Of a stretch of DNA of 64,000 nt, positions 49,591 to 57,982 are shown one piece after another. This DNA is from SIG565 sp045646145. Its GTDB lineage: Bacteria; Bacillota; Clostridia; Oscillospirales; Acutalibacteraceae. Each line of letters starts with the position of its first letter. The stretch's first letter is position 1. The stretch lies in contig JAZRKE010000010.1 in the NCBI GenBank assembly GCA_045646145.1, forward strand, positions 1 to 64,000, written 5' to 3'. The notes under the pieces were generated by a model. It searched no databases. It had not been told where the DNA came from and saw nothing but the letters and a program-made list of their open reading frames with translations. A program made the position numbers and the translations under genes.

Positions 49591-49619
49591 GGGAGACACT
49601 TCGTAAGGAAGTATCTCCC
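49591..49619 (-). terminator. Hairpin downstream of thrS (GGGAGACACTTC family)
   Basis: GGGAGACACTTC/GAAGTATCTCCC stem with loop GTAAG. On the minus strand it is followed by AATTTCTTTTG, a weak T-run. Confidence 0.6.
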
Positions 49620-49638
49620 AAAGGGTCGCTTTTATTTT

Positions 49639-51411
49639 TTAGATATTTGTTACTCTGTCCTTAATTTCGGTTTGAAGCATTGCTACGAGCTCGGGAACGG
49701 TCATAGAAACAGTTTCGTCGGTGTCGCGGTTGCGGACAGATACTATACCGTTTTCAATTTCCTTGGCGCCTATAATAATCATATAGGGCACTCTAACCTC
49801 CTGACGAGCCTCACGAATCTTATAACCAATCTTCTCGTTGCGGTCATCAAGCTCAACTCTGACACCTGCCGCTTTGAGTTCCTCATAAACGCTGTTTGCA
49901 AATGCGTGGTCGGTACCGGGCAGGGTCATAACACGTGCCTGAACGGGAGCGAGCCAGGTCGGGAACTTACCTGCAAAATGCTCGGTAAGAATTCCGATAA
50001 AGCGCTCGATTGAGCCGAAGCATACACGGTGAATCATAATCGGCTGCTGTTTCTGACCGTTTTCATCGGTATACTCAAGGCCGAAGTTAATGGGCATCTG
50101 GAAGTCGAGCTGAATAGTACCACACTGCCAGGTTCTTCCAAGGCTGTCTTCCAAATGAAAGTCAATCTTCGGTCCGTAGAATGCGCCGTCACCCTCATTA
50201 ATAATATAAGGAAGACCTAATTTTTCAAGCGCACTGCGAAGTCCCTCGGTTGCTGCCTCCCAGTCGGCATCACTACCCATACTATCTTCAGGTCTGGTGG
50301 AAAGTTCAACAAAATACTTAAAGCCAAATTTTGAATAAACTTCGTTAATAAGATTTACAACGCCTACAATTTCATCTGTAATCTGGTCTCTTCTCATAAA
50401 GATATGAGCATCGTCCTGAGTAAAGCAACGAACTCTGAAAAGACCATGCAATGCACCCTTTAACTCGTGGCGGTGAACGGTACCGAGCTCTCCTGCACGA
50501 ATGGGTAACTCTCTGTAAGAGTGGGGCTCACTCGCATAAACCATAACGCCACCCGGGCAGTTCATCGGCTTAATGCAGTAGGTATCGTCGTCTATCTGTG
50601 TAGAATACATATTATCTTTGTAGTGGTCCCAATGTCCGCTTGTTTCCCAAAGCTTGCGGTTCATAATCATAGGTGTTGAAATTTCAACATAGTCAGCTCT
50701 GCGGTGGATTTCACGCCAGTAATTAACAAGCTCATTCTTAAGAACCATTCCACGAGGCAGGAAGAACGGGAAACCGGGGCCCTCATCTGAAAGCATAAAG
50801 AGCTTCATTTCTTTGCCTATCTTGCGGTGGTCACGGCGCTCAGCCTCTTCTAAAAGCTTCAAATAATCGTCAAGCTCGGCTTGAGTGCGGAAAGCGATAC
50901 CGTTAATTCTCGTGAGCATCTTATTGTCCTTATCGTTTTTCCAATAAGCGCCCGACTGCTGTGTAATCTTAAATGCCTTTAAAGCCTTGGTGTAGCAGAT
51001 ATGAGGACCGGTACACATATCAACGTAGTCGCCCTGAGTAAAGAAGCTTATCTCAGCATCAGGGTCTAAGTCTCCGATATGCTCAACCTTGTATTTAGCG
51101 CCTCTCTCTTCCATAAACTTAATGGCTTCTGCACGGGGTAGAATACTCGGCTTAATCGGAATATTCTCCTTAACTATCTTGCGCATTTCATTCTCGATTT
51201 TTACTAAATCCTCATCGGTAAGCTTGCGCTCTCCCAAATCAACGTCATAATAAAAGCCCTTTTCGGTAGCAGGACCGTAGCCGAAATCGGCTTCGGGATA
51301 AAGGCGCTTGATAGCCTGAGCCATAATGTGCGCGGCAGAATGGCGAAGTACCTCGAGTTCTAACTCCTCGGGGCACTCACATACAGTACCGTCCTTGTAA
51401 ATAATTTTCAT
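49639..51411 (-). CDS. thrS: Threonyl-tRNA synthetase lacking the N-terminal TGS domain
   Basis: 590 residues, about 50 fewer than usual. Only about 20 residues (MKIIYKDGTVCECPEELELE) precede the editing domain, so the TGS module is missing. The editing domain keeps VLRHSAAHIMAQA with the H-x3-H site near residue 26, and its second half holds DYVDMCTGPHI (H and C ligands). Catalytic class II motifs: MNCPGGVMVY, R-V-R-C-F-T-Q-D-D-A-H-I-F, and PIMIHRVCFGSIERFIGIL. The C-terminal anticodon domain is complete. Controlled by the T-box just upstream. Confidence 0.96.
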   Translation of the reverse strand: MKIIYKDGTVCECPEELELEVLRHSAAHIMAQAIKRLYPEADFGYGPATEKGFYYDVDLGERKLTDEDLVKIENEMRKIVKENIPIKPSILPRAEAIKFMEERGAKYKVEHIGDLDPDAEISFFTQGDYVDMCTGPHICYTKALKAFKITQQSGAYWKNDKDNKMLTRINGIAFRTQAELDDYLKLLEEAERRDHRKIGKEMKLFMLSDEGPGFPFFLPRGMVLKNELVNYWREIHRRADYVEISTPMIMNRKLWETSGHWDHYKDNMYSTQIDDDTYCIKPMNCPGGVMVYASEPHSYRELPIRAGELGTVHRHELKGALHGLFRVRCFTQDDAHIFMRRDQITDEIVGVVNLINEVYSKFGFKYFVELSTRPEDSMGSDADWEAATEGLRSALEKLGLPYIINEGDGAFYGPKIDFHLEDSLGRTWQCGTIQLDFQMPINFGLEYTDENGQKQQPIMIHRVCFGSIERFIGILTEHFAGKFPTWLAPVQARVMTLPGTDHAFANSVYEELKAAGVRVELDDRNEKIGYKIREARQEVRVPYMIIIGAKEIENGIVSVRNRDTDETVSMTVPELVAMLQTEIKDRVTNI

Positions 51412-51424
51412 AATCTTCCTCCAA

Positions 51425-51680
51425 ATAAAAAACGTCCCTTGTTAAAACAAGGGACGAAATAATTTCCGTGGTTCCACCCAAATTATACATTATATATAAT
51501 AATGTATCACTTTTGTACCTTTAACGCAGGTTTTACGTTTCGGTTCACCGAACACTCAGGGGTGGTATTCATTTTATCCAACTTTAGCGACTCACACCAA
51601 ATGCCGCACTCTCTGAAAAGCAAAATAAAACTACTCTTCCCATCAACGCTTTTACAATATAATTATAGCATTAGGTTGCG
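51425..51680 (-). promoter_or_regulatory. T-box leader controlling thrS
   Basis: On the minus strand: promoter TTGACT, 16 bases, TATAAT; a stem I region with a Thr ACC codon in GAATACCACC as likely specifier; the T-box GGGTGGAACCACGG (near 51466-51480); and a terminator CGTCCCTTG/CAAGGGACG followed by TTTTTT (51431-51456). Uncharged tRNA(Thr) would stabilise the antiterminator and turn on thrS. It covers most of the gap 51412-51695. Confidence 0.9.
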
Positions 51681-51695
51681 AAAAGTCAATAGTTT

Positions 51696-51914
51696 TTATT
51701 TCTTTCTTGGATACGGCTTTTCTTCATCGGTAAGCCCTGCTAAATAGTCCATACTTGTCCCCAAGGCTACCGCTACCTTGCGGCATTGTTCAAAGGTTAA
51801 ATATCTTTTTCCACTCTCGATTTTTGAATAATCGCTTTGGTCAATACCTGTGAGTATTTGCATCTTAATTTGAGTATATCCTTTTTTCTTTCTAAGCTCT
51901 CTTAATCTGCTCAT
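51696..51914 (-). CDS. XRE-family regulator (72 residues)
   Basis: One helix-turn-helix: RLRELRKKKGYTQIKMQILT, then I-D-Q-S-D-Y-S-K-I-E-S-G-K-R-Y. LTFEQCRKVAVALGTSMDYLAG is the usual end of the domain. Divergent from a zinc-finger membrane-associated protein at 52003. A perfect 11-base palindrome (GGCAAATTGCC, 51938-51948) lies between them, which is a candidate operator. Confidence 0.82.
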   Translation of the reverse strand: MSRLRELRKKKGYTQIKMQILTGIDQSDYSKIESGKRYLTFEQCRKVAVALGTSMDYLAGLTDEEKPYPRKK

Positions 51915-51937
51915 AATTCATCACCCAAGATTATTAT

Positions 51938-51980
51938 GGCAAATTGCCCTATTGAAATTAGGGTTAAATTGACCTATAAT
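51938..51980. promoter_or_regulatory. Divergent promoter/operator for the XRE and zinc-finger genes
   Basis: The palindrome GGCAAATTGCC (51938-51948) is followed by a plus-strand promoter TTGAAA (51952-51957), 17 bases, TATAAT (51975-51980). Confidence 0.5.
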
Positions 51981-52002
51981 TAGTTTGATGGGAGGTGAAA
52001 CT

Positions 52003-52230
52003 ATGGCGAAATTCTGCAAAGAGTGCTATAAAAAGATTTTTGGAAATATAAAAGAAAATGAAAGAATCGCTCTTTCATTTGATAAAGACCTTTGTGAAAG
52101 GTGTGGAGAATATAAAAGAACGGTGTTAGGTATTGTTCACGAATCCTTTATTGCAGAAATTATTATCTTCCCTTTCAAATTATTATATAAACTAATTAAA
52201 TTAATAATAAGGATTTTTTCAAAGAAATAA
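52003..52230 (+). CDS. Small zinc-finger protein with hydrophobic C-terminus
   Basis: 75 residues from the ATG at 52003 (GGGAGG upstream). Two C-x2-C pairs are present (C-K-E-C near residue 5 and C-E-R-C near residue 32), likely one zinc site. The C-terminal ~30 residues are hydrophobic and then basic (FIAEIIIFPFKLLYKLIKLI), suggesting a membrane-associated helix. I do not recognise a family. It is divergent from, and perhaps controlled by, the XRE gene. Confidence 0.65.
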   Translation: MAKFCKECYKKIFGNIKENERIALSFDKDLCERCGEYKRTVLGIVHESFIAEIIIFPFKLLYKLIKLIIRIFSKK

Positions 52231-52267
52231 ACCCTGTTCCCATTTCCCTCAAATCCTTTCCCTGAAT

Positions 52268-52303
52268 AAAAAAATCCCGGTGCCGGAGCCTCGGGATTTT
52301 TTT
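52268..52303. terminator. Bidirectional terminator before the nifJ stop
   Basis: AAAATCCCG/CGGGATTTT with A- and T-runs on both sides, between the convergent zinc-finger gene and nifJ. Confidence 0.85.
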
Positions 52304-52309
52304 ATTTAG

Positions 52310-55300
52310 TTATTCCTTGCCGTAAAGCTCAGCTAATTTCTCAAGATGTGCTCTTGCATTCTTGGATTCAGCCGCAGCCTTATCAAAGAGCTGTTCAGCA
52401 CGCTCGGGGAATGAACGTGTAAGGGAAGCGTAACGAGCCTCACCTAAGATGAACTCCTTATAGTCTGCAACTGCAGGCTTGCAGTCGATAGACATCGGGT
52501 TTTTACCCTCTGCTTTAAGAGCCGGGTTGAAGCGGAAGATGTTCCAGTAACCACAGTCAACAGCCTTCTTCATTTCAGACTGGCAGTTAACCATACCGCC
52601 CTTGATAGAGTGCATCTCACAAGGTGAATAGCAGATTACGAGTGACGGACCCGGATAAGCCTCAGCCTCTTTAATAGCCTTTAAGGTCTGGTTCTGGTCA
52701 GCACCCATAGCAACCTGTGCTACGTATACGTAACCGTAGGACATAGCGATTTCAGCGAGAGACTTCTTAGCGATAGCCTTACCTGCTGCTGCGAACTGAG
52801 CAACCTGACCAATCTGTGAAGCCTTTGAAGCCTGACCGCCCGTGTTAGAGTAAACCTCGGTATCAAATACCATTACGTTTACATCGTTACCGCTGGCAAG
52901 TACATGGTCAAGGCCGCCGAAGCCGATATCGTAAGCCCAACCGTCGCCACCGAAGATCCAAACCGACTTCTTGGAGAGGTATTCCTTCTTCTCGAGTACT
53001 GCGGGTGCTACAGGACAACCTGCATCTGCAGCCTTTTCGAGTTCGGCTACGAGAGCCTTTGTAGCGGCGGTATTCTTGTCGCCGTCATTAGCGGTTGCAA
53101 GGTACTCGTCAGCTGCAGCCTTGAATTCAGCCGATGCTTTATCGGAAGCAGCCATTTCTTTTACCTGAGCGATAAGCTGGTCACGAAGAGCCTTCTGACC
53201 GAGGTACATACCGAGACCGTGCTCAGCATTATCTTCAAACAGTGAGTTAGCCCAAGCGGGACCATGACCCTCAGCGTTTACAGTGTAGGGTGATGTTGCA
53301 GCAGGGCCGCCCCAGATAGACGAACAACCTGTAGCGTTAGAGATATACATTCTGTCGCCGAATAACTGAGTAACAAGACGAGCATAAGCGGTTTCAGCAC
53401 AGCCTGCGCAGGAGCCTGAGAACTCAAGAAGCGGCTTCTTGTACTGAGAAGAGATAAGGTTAGCGTTTGTAGCAACCTCAGCCTTTTCGGTAACAGCGCT
53501 TACGCAGTAATCAAATGCTGCCTGCTGAGCATCCTGAGATTCACGGGATACCATCTTAAGACTCTTTGTCGGGCAAACGCCAATACATACGCCACAGCCC
53601 ATACAGTCCATAGGAGATACTGCAAGTGTATACTTGTAATCAGTTTTAATAATCGGCTTCTCAGCAACCTTTAATGATTCGGGAGCATTAGCTACCTCCT
53701 CAGCTGTGAGAGCGAACGGACGAATTGTAGCGTGGGGGCAAACAAATGCGCACTTGTTACACTTAGCGCAAGTGTCAGCATTCCACTCGGGAACGAGAAC
53801 TGCAACGGCACGCTTTTCATAGGCAGATGCGCCCTGTTCAAATGTACCGTCAGCGTGGTCGATAAATGCAGATACGGGCAGTGAATCACCATCCATAAGT
53901 GCAACAGGCTTCATAATGCCGTCAACCATCTTAACAAGCTTTGCAGGACCGTCTTCCTTCATAGCCTTTTCGTTATCAACTGCATTTGCCCAGTCAGCCG
54001 GAACATCAATCTTAGTGAAAGCAGTAGCACCGGCATCGATAGCCTTGTGGTTCATATCAACAATGTCCTGACCTTTCTTGAGGTAAGACTTTGTTGCGGC
54101 TTCCTTCATATACTGAATAGCCTCAGCCTCAGGCATAACCTTTGCAAGTGCAAAGAATGCAGACTGTAAAATTGTGTTGGTACGCTTGCCCATACCTATC
54201 TGAGCAGCTAAATCGATAGCATTAACGGTATAGAGCTGAATGTTGTTCTTAGCGATATACTGCTTAGCTTCAGCCGGCATATGAGCGTTTAATTCTTCAG
54301 CAGACCACTGGCAGTTAATTAAGAATACACCGCCGGGCTTAACATCGTTAACCATCTTATATCCCTTGATTACATAGGACGGGTTATGGCAGGCAACGAA
54401 GTCAGCCTTATTAATGTAGTACGGGCTCTTAATGGGCTTATCGCCGAAACGCAGGTGAGATACGGTGATGCCGCCTGTCTTCTTAGAGTCATACTGGAAG
54501 TATGCCTGAACATATTTGTCGGTATGGTCGCCGATAATCTTAATGGAGTTTTTATTTGCGCCAACTGTACCGTCGCCGCCGAGACCCCAGAACTTACATT
54601 CGATGGTGCCTTCTGCTGCGGTGTTGGGAGCGGGCTTCTCTTCGAGAGAAAGATTTGTAACATCGTCTACGATGCCCATTGTGAACTGAGCCTTCGGAGC
54701 GTCCTTAGCGAGTTCTTCGTATACTGCGAAGATAGAGCTCGGAGGAGTATCCTTAGAGCCGAGACCGTAACGACCGCCGATAACGGTGTCAATCTTTCTG
54801 CCTTGACTCGCCAAAGCAGCAACTACATCTAAGTAAAGCGGCTCGCCGAGAGCACCGGGCTCCTTAGTACGGTCGAGGACAGCAATTTTCTTAACTGTTT
54901 CAGGAATAGCGGCTACGAAATGCTTAGCAGAGAACGGACGGTAAAGGCGAACCTTTAATAAACCTACCTTCTCGCCTGCAGCTACCATATAATCAATAAC
55001 CTCTTCTGCAACGTCGCAAACAGAACCCATTGCTATAATAATTCTCTCAGCATCGGGTGCACCGTAGTAGTTGAAGAGCTTATAATCGGTACCGATTTTA
55101 GCATTAACCTTGTCCATATACTCTTCAACAATAGCGGGAACTGCATCATAATACTTGTTGCAGGCCTCTCTGTGCTGGAAGAAGATATCGCCGTTCTCGT
55201 GTGAACCGCGCATTACAGGATGCTCGGGGTTGAGGGCACGCTTGCGGAATGCAGCCACAGCGTCCATATCGCACATCTCTTTAAGGTCATCAAAATCCCA

Positions 55301-55855
55301 AACCTGAATTTTCTGGATTTCGTGAGAGGTGCGGAAACCGTCAAAAAAGTTTAAGAAGGGAACACGGCTCTTGATAGATGCTAAGTGAGCAACTGCGCCG
55401 AGGTCCATAACCTCCTGAGTATTAGTTTCTGCGAGCATTGCAAAACCTGTCTGACGACAAGCATAAACGTCAGAATGGTCGCCGAAAATGTTAAGAGCGT
55501 GCGAAGCTACGCAACGAGCGGATACATGGAACACGCAGGGCAGTAACTCACCGGCGATTTTGTACATATTCGGAATCATAAGTAAAAGGCCCTGAGAAGC
55601 GGTATAGGTGGTGGTAAGTGCACCGGCTGCTAGTGAGCCGTGTACAGTACCCGAAGCACCAGCCTCAGACTGCATTTCTACTACATTAACTGTTGTGCCG
55701 AAAATATTTTTGAGTCCCTGTGCAGACCACTGGTCTACATAGTCGGCCATCGGGCTTGACGGAGTAATAGGATAAATACCGGCTACTTCTGTGAACGCAT
55801 AGGACACATGAGCTGCGGCATTATTACCGTCCATGGTTTTAAACTTTCTTGCCAT
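52310..55855 (-). CDS. nifJ: Pyruvate:ferredoxin (flavodoxin) oxidoreductase
   Basis: 1181 residues from the ATG at 55855 (AAGGAGG upstream), the full single-chain homodimer type. It oxidises pyruvate with CoA to acetyl-CoA and CO2, reducing ferredoxin. Domains in order: the start KFKTMDGNNAAAHVSYAFTE, pyruvate-binding domain (YPITPSSPMAD), transketolase-like domains, ferredoxin-type clusters CAKCNKCAFVCPH and CMGCGVCIGVCP near residues 690 and 745, and the TPP-binding region with GSCAGCAETAYARL and GDGWAYDIGFGG near residue 960. It supplies acetyl-CoA that PduL can turn to acetyl-phosphate. A Rex-like site lies upstream. Confidence 0.98.
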   Translation of the reverse strand: MARKFKTMDGNNAAAHVSYAFTEVAGIYPITPSSPMADYVDQWSAQGLKNIFGTTVNVVEMQSEAGASGTVHGSLAAGALTTTYTASQGLLLMIPNMYKIAGELLPCVFHVSARCVASHALNIFGDHSDVYACRQTGFAMLAETNTQEVMDLGAVAHLASIKSRVPFLNFFDGFRTSHEIQKIQVWDFDDLKEMCDMDAVAAFRKRALNPEHPVMRGSHENGDIFFQHREACNKYYDAVPAIVEEYMDKVNAKIGTDYKLFNYYGAPDAERIIIAMGSVCDVAEEVIDYMVAAGEKVGLLKVRLYRPFSAKHFVAAIPETVKKIAVLDRTKEPGALGEPLYLDVVAALASQGRKIDTVIGGRYGLGSKDTPPSSIFAVYEELAKDAPKAQFTMGIVDDVTNLSLEEKPAPNTAAEGTIECKFWGLGGDGTVGANKNSIKIIGDHTDKYVQAYFQYDSKKTGGITVSHLRFGDKPIKSPYYINKADFVACHNPSYVIKGYKMVNDVKPGGVFLINCQWSAEELNAHMPAEAKQYIAKNNIQLYTVNAIDLAAQIGMGKRTNTILQSAFFALAKVMPEAEAIQYMKEAATKSYLKKGQDIVDMNHKAIDAGATAFTKIDVPADWANAVDNEKAMKEDGPAKLVKMVDGIMKPVALMDGDSLPVSAFIDHADGTFEQGASAYEKRAVAVLVPEWNADTCAKCNKCAFVCPHATIRPFALTAEEVANAPESLKVAEKPIIKTDYKYTLAVSPMDCMGCGVCIGVCPTKSLKMVSRESQDAQQAAFDYCVSAVTEKAEVATNANLISSQYKKPLLEFSGSCAGCAETAYARLVTQLFGDRMYISNATGCSSIWGGPAATSPYTVNAEGHGPAWANSLFEDNAEHGLGMYLGQKALRDQLIAQVKEMAASDKASAEFKAAADEYLATANDGDKNTAATKALVAELEKAADAGCPVAPAVLEKKEYLSKKSVWIFGGDGWAYDIGFGGLDHVLASGNDVNVMVFDTEVYSNTGGQASKASQIGQVAQFAAAGKAIAKKSLAEIAMSYGYVYVAQVAMGADQNQTLKAIKEAEAYPGPSLVICYSPCEMHSIKGGMVNCQSEMKKAVDCGYWNIFRFNPALKAEGKNPMSIDCKPAVADYKEFILGEARYASLTRSFPERAEQLFDKAAAESKNARAHLEKLAELYGKE

Positions 55856-55905
55856 TTGGGAATTCCTCCTTAAATTAATTGGAAAATGCTTTCCATACAT
55901 AATAT

Positions 55906-55934
55906 ATAATACTACTTTTTTGCCGATAAGTAAA
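55906..55934 (-). promoter_or_regulatory. Promoter of nifJ
   Basis: Minus strand: TTTACT, 17 bases, TATTAT, about 50 bases ahead of the start codon. Confidence 0.55.
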
Positions 55935-55954
55935 TAGCAAAATTATTATTTTTA

Positions 55955-56512
55955 CTAAAATTTGCAACAATTTGTTAAATTTTTACCAATTACGCAGTTA
56001 AGATATCCCGATATTTGCTCAGGTGTTTCGCGAAAATCCTTGTCGGCCCACCAAAGCACCGTCTGGGTAAAGACCGCACAGATGTAATTCACGAGAAAAT
56101 CCTCCGGTATTCCGAGCTCGCTTATTACCTGTGAATCGGTTATATCTAAAATCATACCCTTAAGGCTCTGCTTGAAAAAACTTAAAAATAGCTCACTGTT
56201 TTTACCCGAAAACAGCCTTAAAATATTATCATCATTATTTTTAATGTGCCTTAGCAAATGAAGATAAAAGGAACAATCCATATCGCACTTGTAGTGGGTA
56301 TCTGCCCTGCCTAAAATATGACCGAAAAGCTCCTCGCACATCTCCTTTAAAAGATAATCCTTGGTTTCAAAGTGGGCATAAAAGGTCGCTCTGCCAACGT
56401 CAGCGGCATCAATTATTTCCTGAACGGTTACCTGTGAAAAATCTTTTTTACCGAGCAGCTCGGTAAATGCCGAATAAATTGCCGCTTTTGTTTTTCTCTG
56501 CCGTCTGTCCAT
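55955..56512 (-). CDS. TetR-family regulator
   Basis: 185 residues from the ATG at 56512 (GGGAGG upstream). The HTH is RRQRKTKAAIYSAFTELLGK, V-T-V-Q-E-I-I-D-A-A-D-V-G-R-A-T-F-Y-A-H-F. The C-terminal domain is TetR_C_7-like; the ligand is unknown. It is divergent from a cation-efflux gene. An inverted repeat TTATATT-N11-AATATAA (56578-56602) in the gap is a candidate operator. Its 3' end overlaps the Rex-like site for nifJ. Confidence 0.87.
   Translation of the reverse strand: MDRRQRKTKAAIYSAFTELLGKKDFSQVTVQEIIDAADVGRATFYAHFETKDYLLKEMCEELFGHILGRADTHYKCDMDCSFYLHLLRHIKNNDDNILRLFSGKNSELFLSFFKQSLKGMILDITDSQVISELGIPEDFLVNYICAVFTQTVLWWADKDFRETPEQISGYLNCVIGKNLTNCCKF
55972..55989. promoter_or_regulatory. 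Rex-like operator upstream of nifJ
   Basis: TTGTTAA-N4-TTACCAA matches the clostridial Rex consensus TTGTTAA-N4-TTAACAA at 13 of 14 fixed positions. It lies in the 3' end of the TetR gene, about 80 bp upstream of the predicted nifJ start point. A rex gene is 2.7 kb away. Confidence 0.5.
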
Positions 56513-56577
56513 ACTCCCTCCCCGAACAAAAAAGAGATTTTGTTCCATAAATAATATTTACAGAATTTTGTTTGTTG

Positions 56578-56602
56578 TTATATTAGTTTCGCCCGAATAT
56601 AA
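56578..56602. promoter_or_regulatory. Inverted repeat between TetR and cation-efflux genes
   Basis: TTATATT (56578-56584), 11 bases, AATATAA (56596-56602), flanked by GTTG and TAAAC. Length and position fit a TetR operator. Confidence 0.45.
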
Positions 56603-56667
56603 TAAACAATATGTTCAGTAACGAATGTATTATACAATAAAATTTACGGTTTTGCAAGGAGACTCTT

Positions 56668-57558
56668 ATGAAAAATGATAAAAAAATACTAGTAGCGTTT
56701 CTACTTAATCTCTTCTTTTCGGTTTTTGAGTTTTTTGGCGGTATAATAACGGGAAGCGTAGCAATCCTTTCCGATGCCCTTCACGACCTGGGCGACAGTA
56801 TAAGTATAGGCGCCTCTTATTTTTTAGAGAAAATAAGCCATAAAAAGCCCGACGAAAAATACACCTACGGTTATTACCGCTATTCTCTGCTCGGCTCAGG
56901 CTTCACCACATTTATACTGCTTTCGGGCTCGGTAATAGTATTTTATAATGCGGTGCTTAAAATTCTTAACCCCACACCCCTCAATTATAACGGAATGATT
57001 ATTTTTGCCGTAATCGGCTTTATAGTGAATACCGCCGCCGCACTGCTCACAAAGAGCGAAAACTCACTTAATACAAAAGCTGTTAACCTACATATGCTTG
57101 AGGATTCTCTCGGCTGGGCGGTAGTGCTCATAGGTGCGGTTATAATGCGGTTTACTAATCTTTGGATTTTAGACCCCTCCTTATCTATCGCACTCTCAGT
57201 ATTTATATTTGTAAACGCGGCTAAAAATTTAAAAGAAATATTATGTATTTTTCTCGAAAAGGTGCCTCACGGCATCGATACCGACGAGCTTTTAGGTCAT
57301 CTGAATGAAATTGAGGGGGTTGAAAATGTCCACCATCTACATCTGCGCAGCCTTGACGGATACGCCCACGAAGCAACACTTCACATTGTAACAAATGGCA
57401 ATGCGGCAGAAATTAAAAGGGCGGTAAAAAATGAACTCGCCGAGCACGGCTTTGCCCACTCGGTAATCGAAACCGAAACTGCAGACGAAAGGTGTGAGGA
57501 CACCGTCTGCCATATAGATAAAGCAAAGCCCCGCCACTGCCACCATCACCATCATTAA
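56668..57558 (+). CDS. Cation diffusion facilitator (Zn/Cd/Fe efflux)
   Basis: 296 residues. Six membrane segments are predicted in residues 8-200, with the metal-binding DALHDLGDS in helix 2 near residue 37 (H-D-x-x-D) and HMLEDSLGWA in helix 5 near residue 147. The cytoplasmic domain contains the GVENVHHLHLRSLDG block. The C-terminus is KPRHCHHHHH, a His-rich metal-binding tail. It exports zinc or a similar divalent metal using the proton gradient. Ends in a strong terminator. Confidence 0.92.
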   Translation: MKNDKKILVAFLLNLFFSVFEFFGGIITGSVAILSDALHDLGDSISIGASYFLEKISHKKPDEKYTYGYYRYSLLGSGFTTFILLSGSVIVFYNAVLKILNPTPLNYNGMIIFAVIGFIVNTAAALLTKSENSLNTKAVNLHMLEDSLGWAVVLIGAVIMRFTNLWILDPSLSIALSVFIFVNAAKNLKEILCIFLEKVPHGIDTDELLGHLNEIEGVENVHHLHLRSLDGYAHEATLHIVTNGNAAEIKRAVKNELAEHGFAHSVIETETADERCEDTVCHIDKAKPRHCHHHHH

Positions 57559-57618
57559 AAAAGTAGCCAATGCTGACACCCTCTTTAAAAAGAGTGTCGC
57601 ATTGGCTACTTTTTTAAA
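57558..57618. terminator. Long bidirectional terminator
   Basis: Stem AAAAGTAGCCAATGC/GCATTGGCTACTTTT extended by GACAC/GTGTC and CTCTTT/AAAGAG. It serves the convergent cation-efflux and DUF4363 genes. Confidence 0.9.
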
Positions 57619-57982
57619 ATATACTGTGCAGATTAATACCCGAATCCTTTTTAATATACTCAAGTTTAAGCTTTATTGAGGCACATTCACTTAAATAGTC
57701 AGCCCTCGATACACCTGCGAGTGTTTCAAGTCTTGCTACCGATTCGGAAATTTCATCAAGAGTGTCGTGATTAACATAGACAGAGAGTAGTCCCTCTTTT
57801 GTTTCGAATTCCTTTTTGAGCTTTCCGGCTATCTCTTTATTATCTTTTGAATCTACCGCATTTTCACATTCAATTATATACTCATTTAAACTGTTATATG
57901 AATGGTTTATGACAATTCTGTCGGATATACAAAGTCCCGTCAGTAAAAGAATGAGAATTACCGCCGCTATAATTCGGCTCAT
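57614..57982 (-). CDS. DUF4363 family protein
   Basis: 122 residues. A signal-anchor (IIAAVILILLLTGLCIS) is followed by a helical extracytoplasmic domain (SLNEYIIECENAVDS, VARLETLAGVSRADYLSE). It lies directly behind the DUF421 gene, whose stop codon overlaps its start by 4 bp; this pairing is recurrent in Clostridia. Function unknown. Confidence 0.78.
   Translation of the reverse strand: MSRIIAAVILILLLTGLCISDRIVINHSYNSLNEYIIECENAVDSKDNKEIAGKLKKEFETKEGLLSVYVNHDTLDEISESVARLETLAGVSRADYLSECASIKLKLEYIKKDSGINLHSIF

Noticed and set aside
57540..57555. His-rich end of the cation-efflux gene as a cloning tag
   Set aside because: The run is mixed (H-C-H-H-H-H-H), ends in the natural stop and is followed by a native terminator; His-rich tails are common in zinc transporters.
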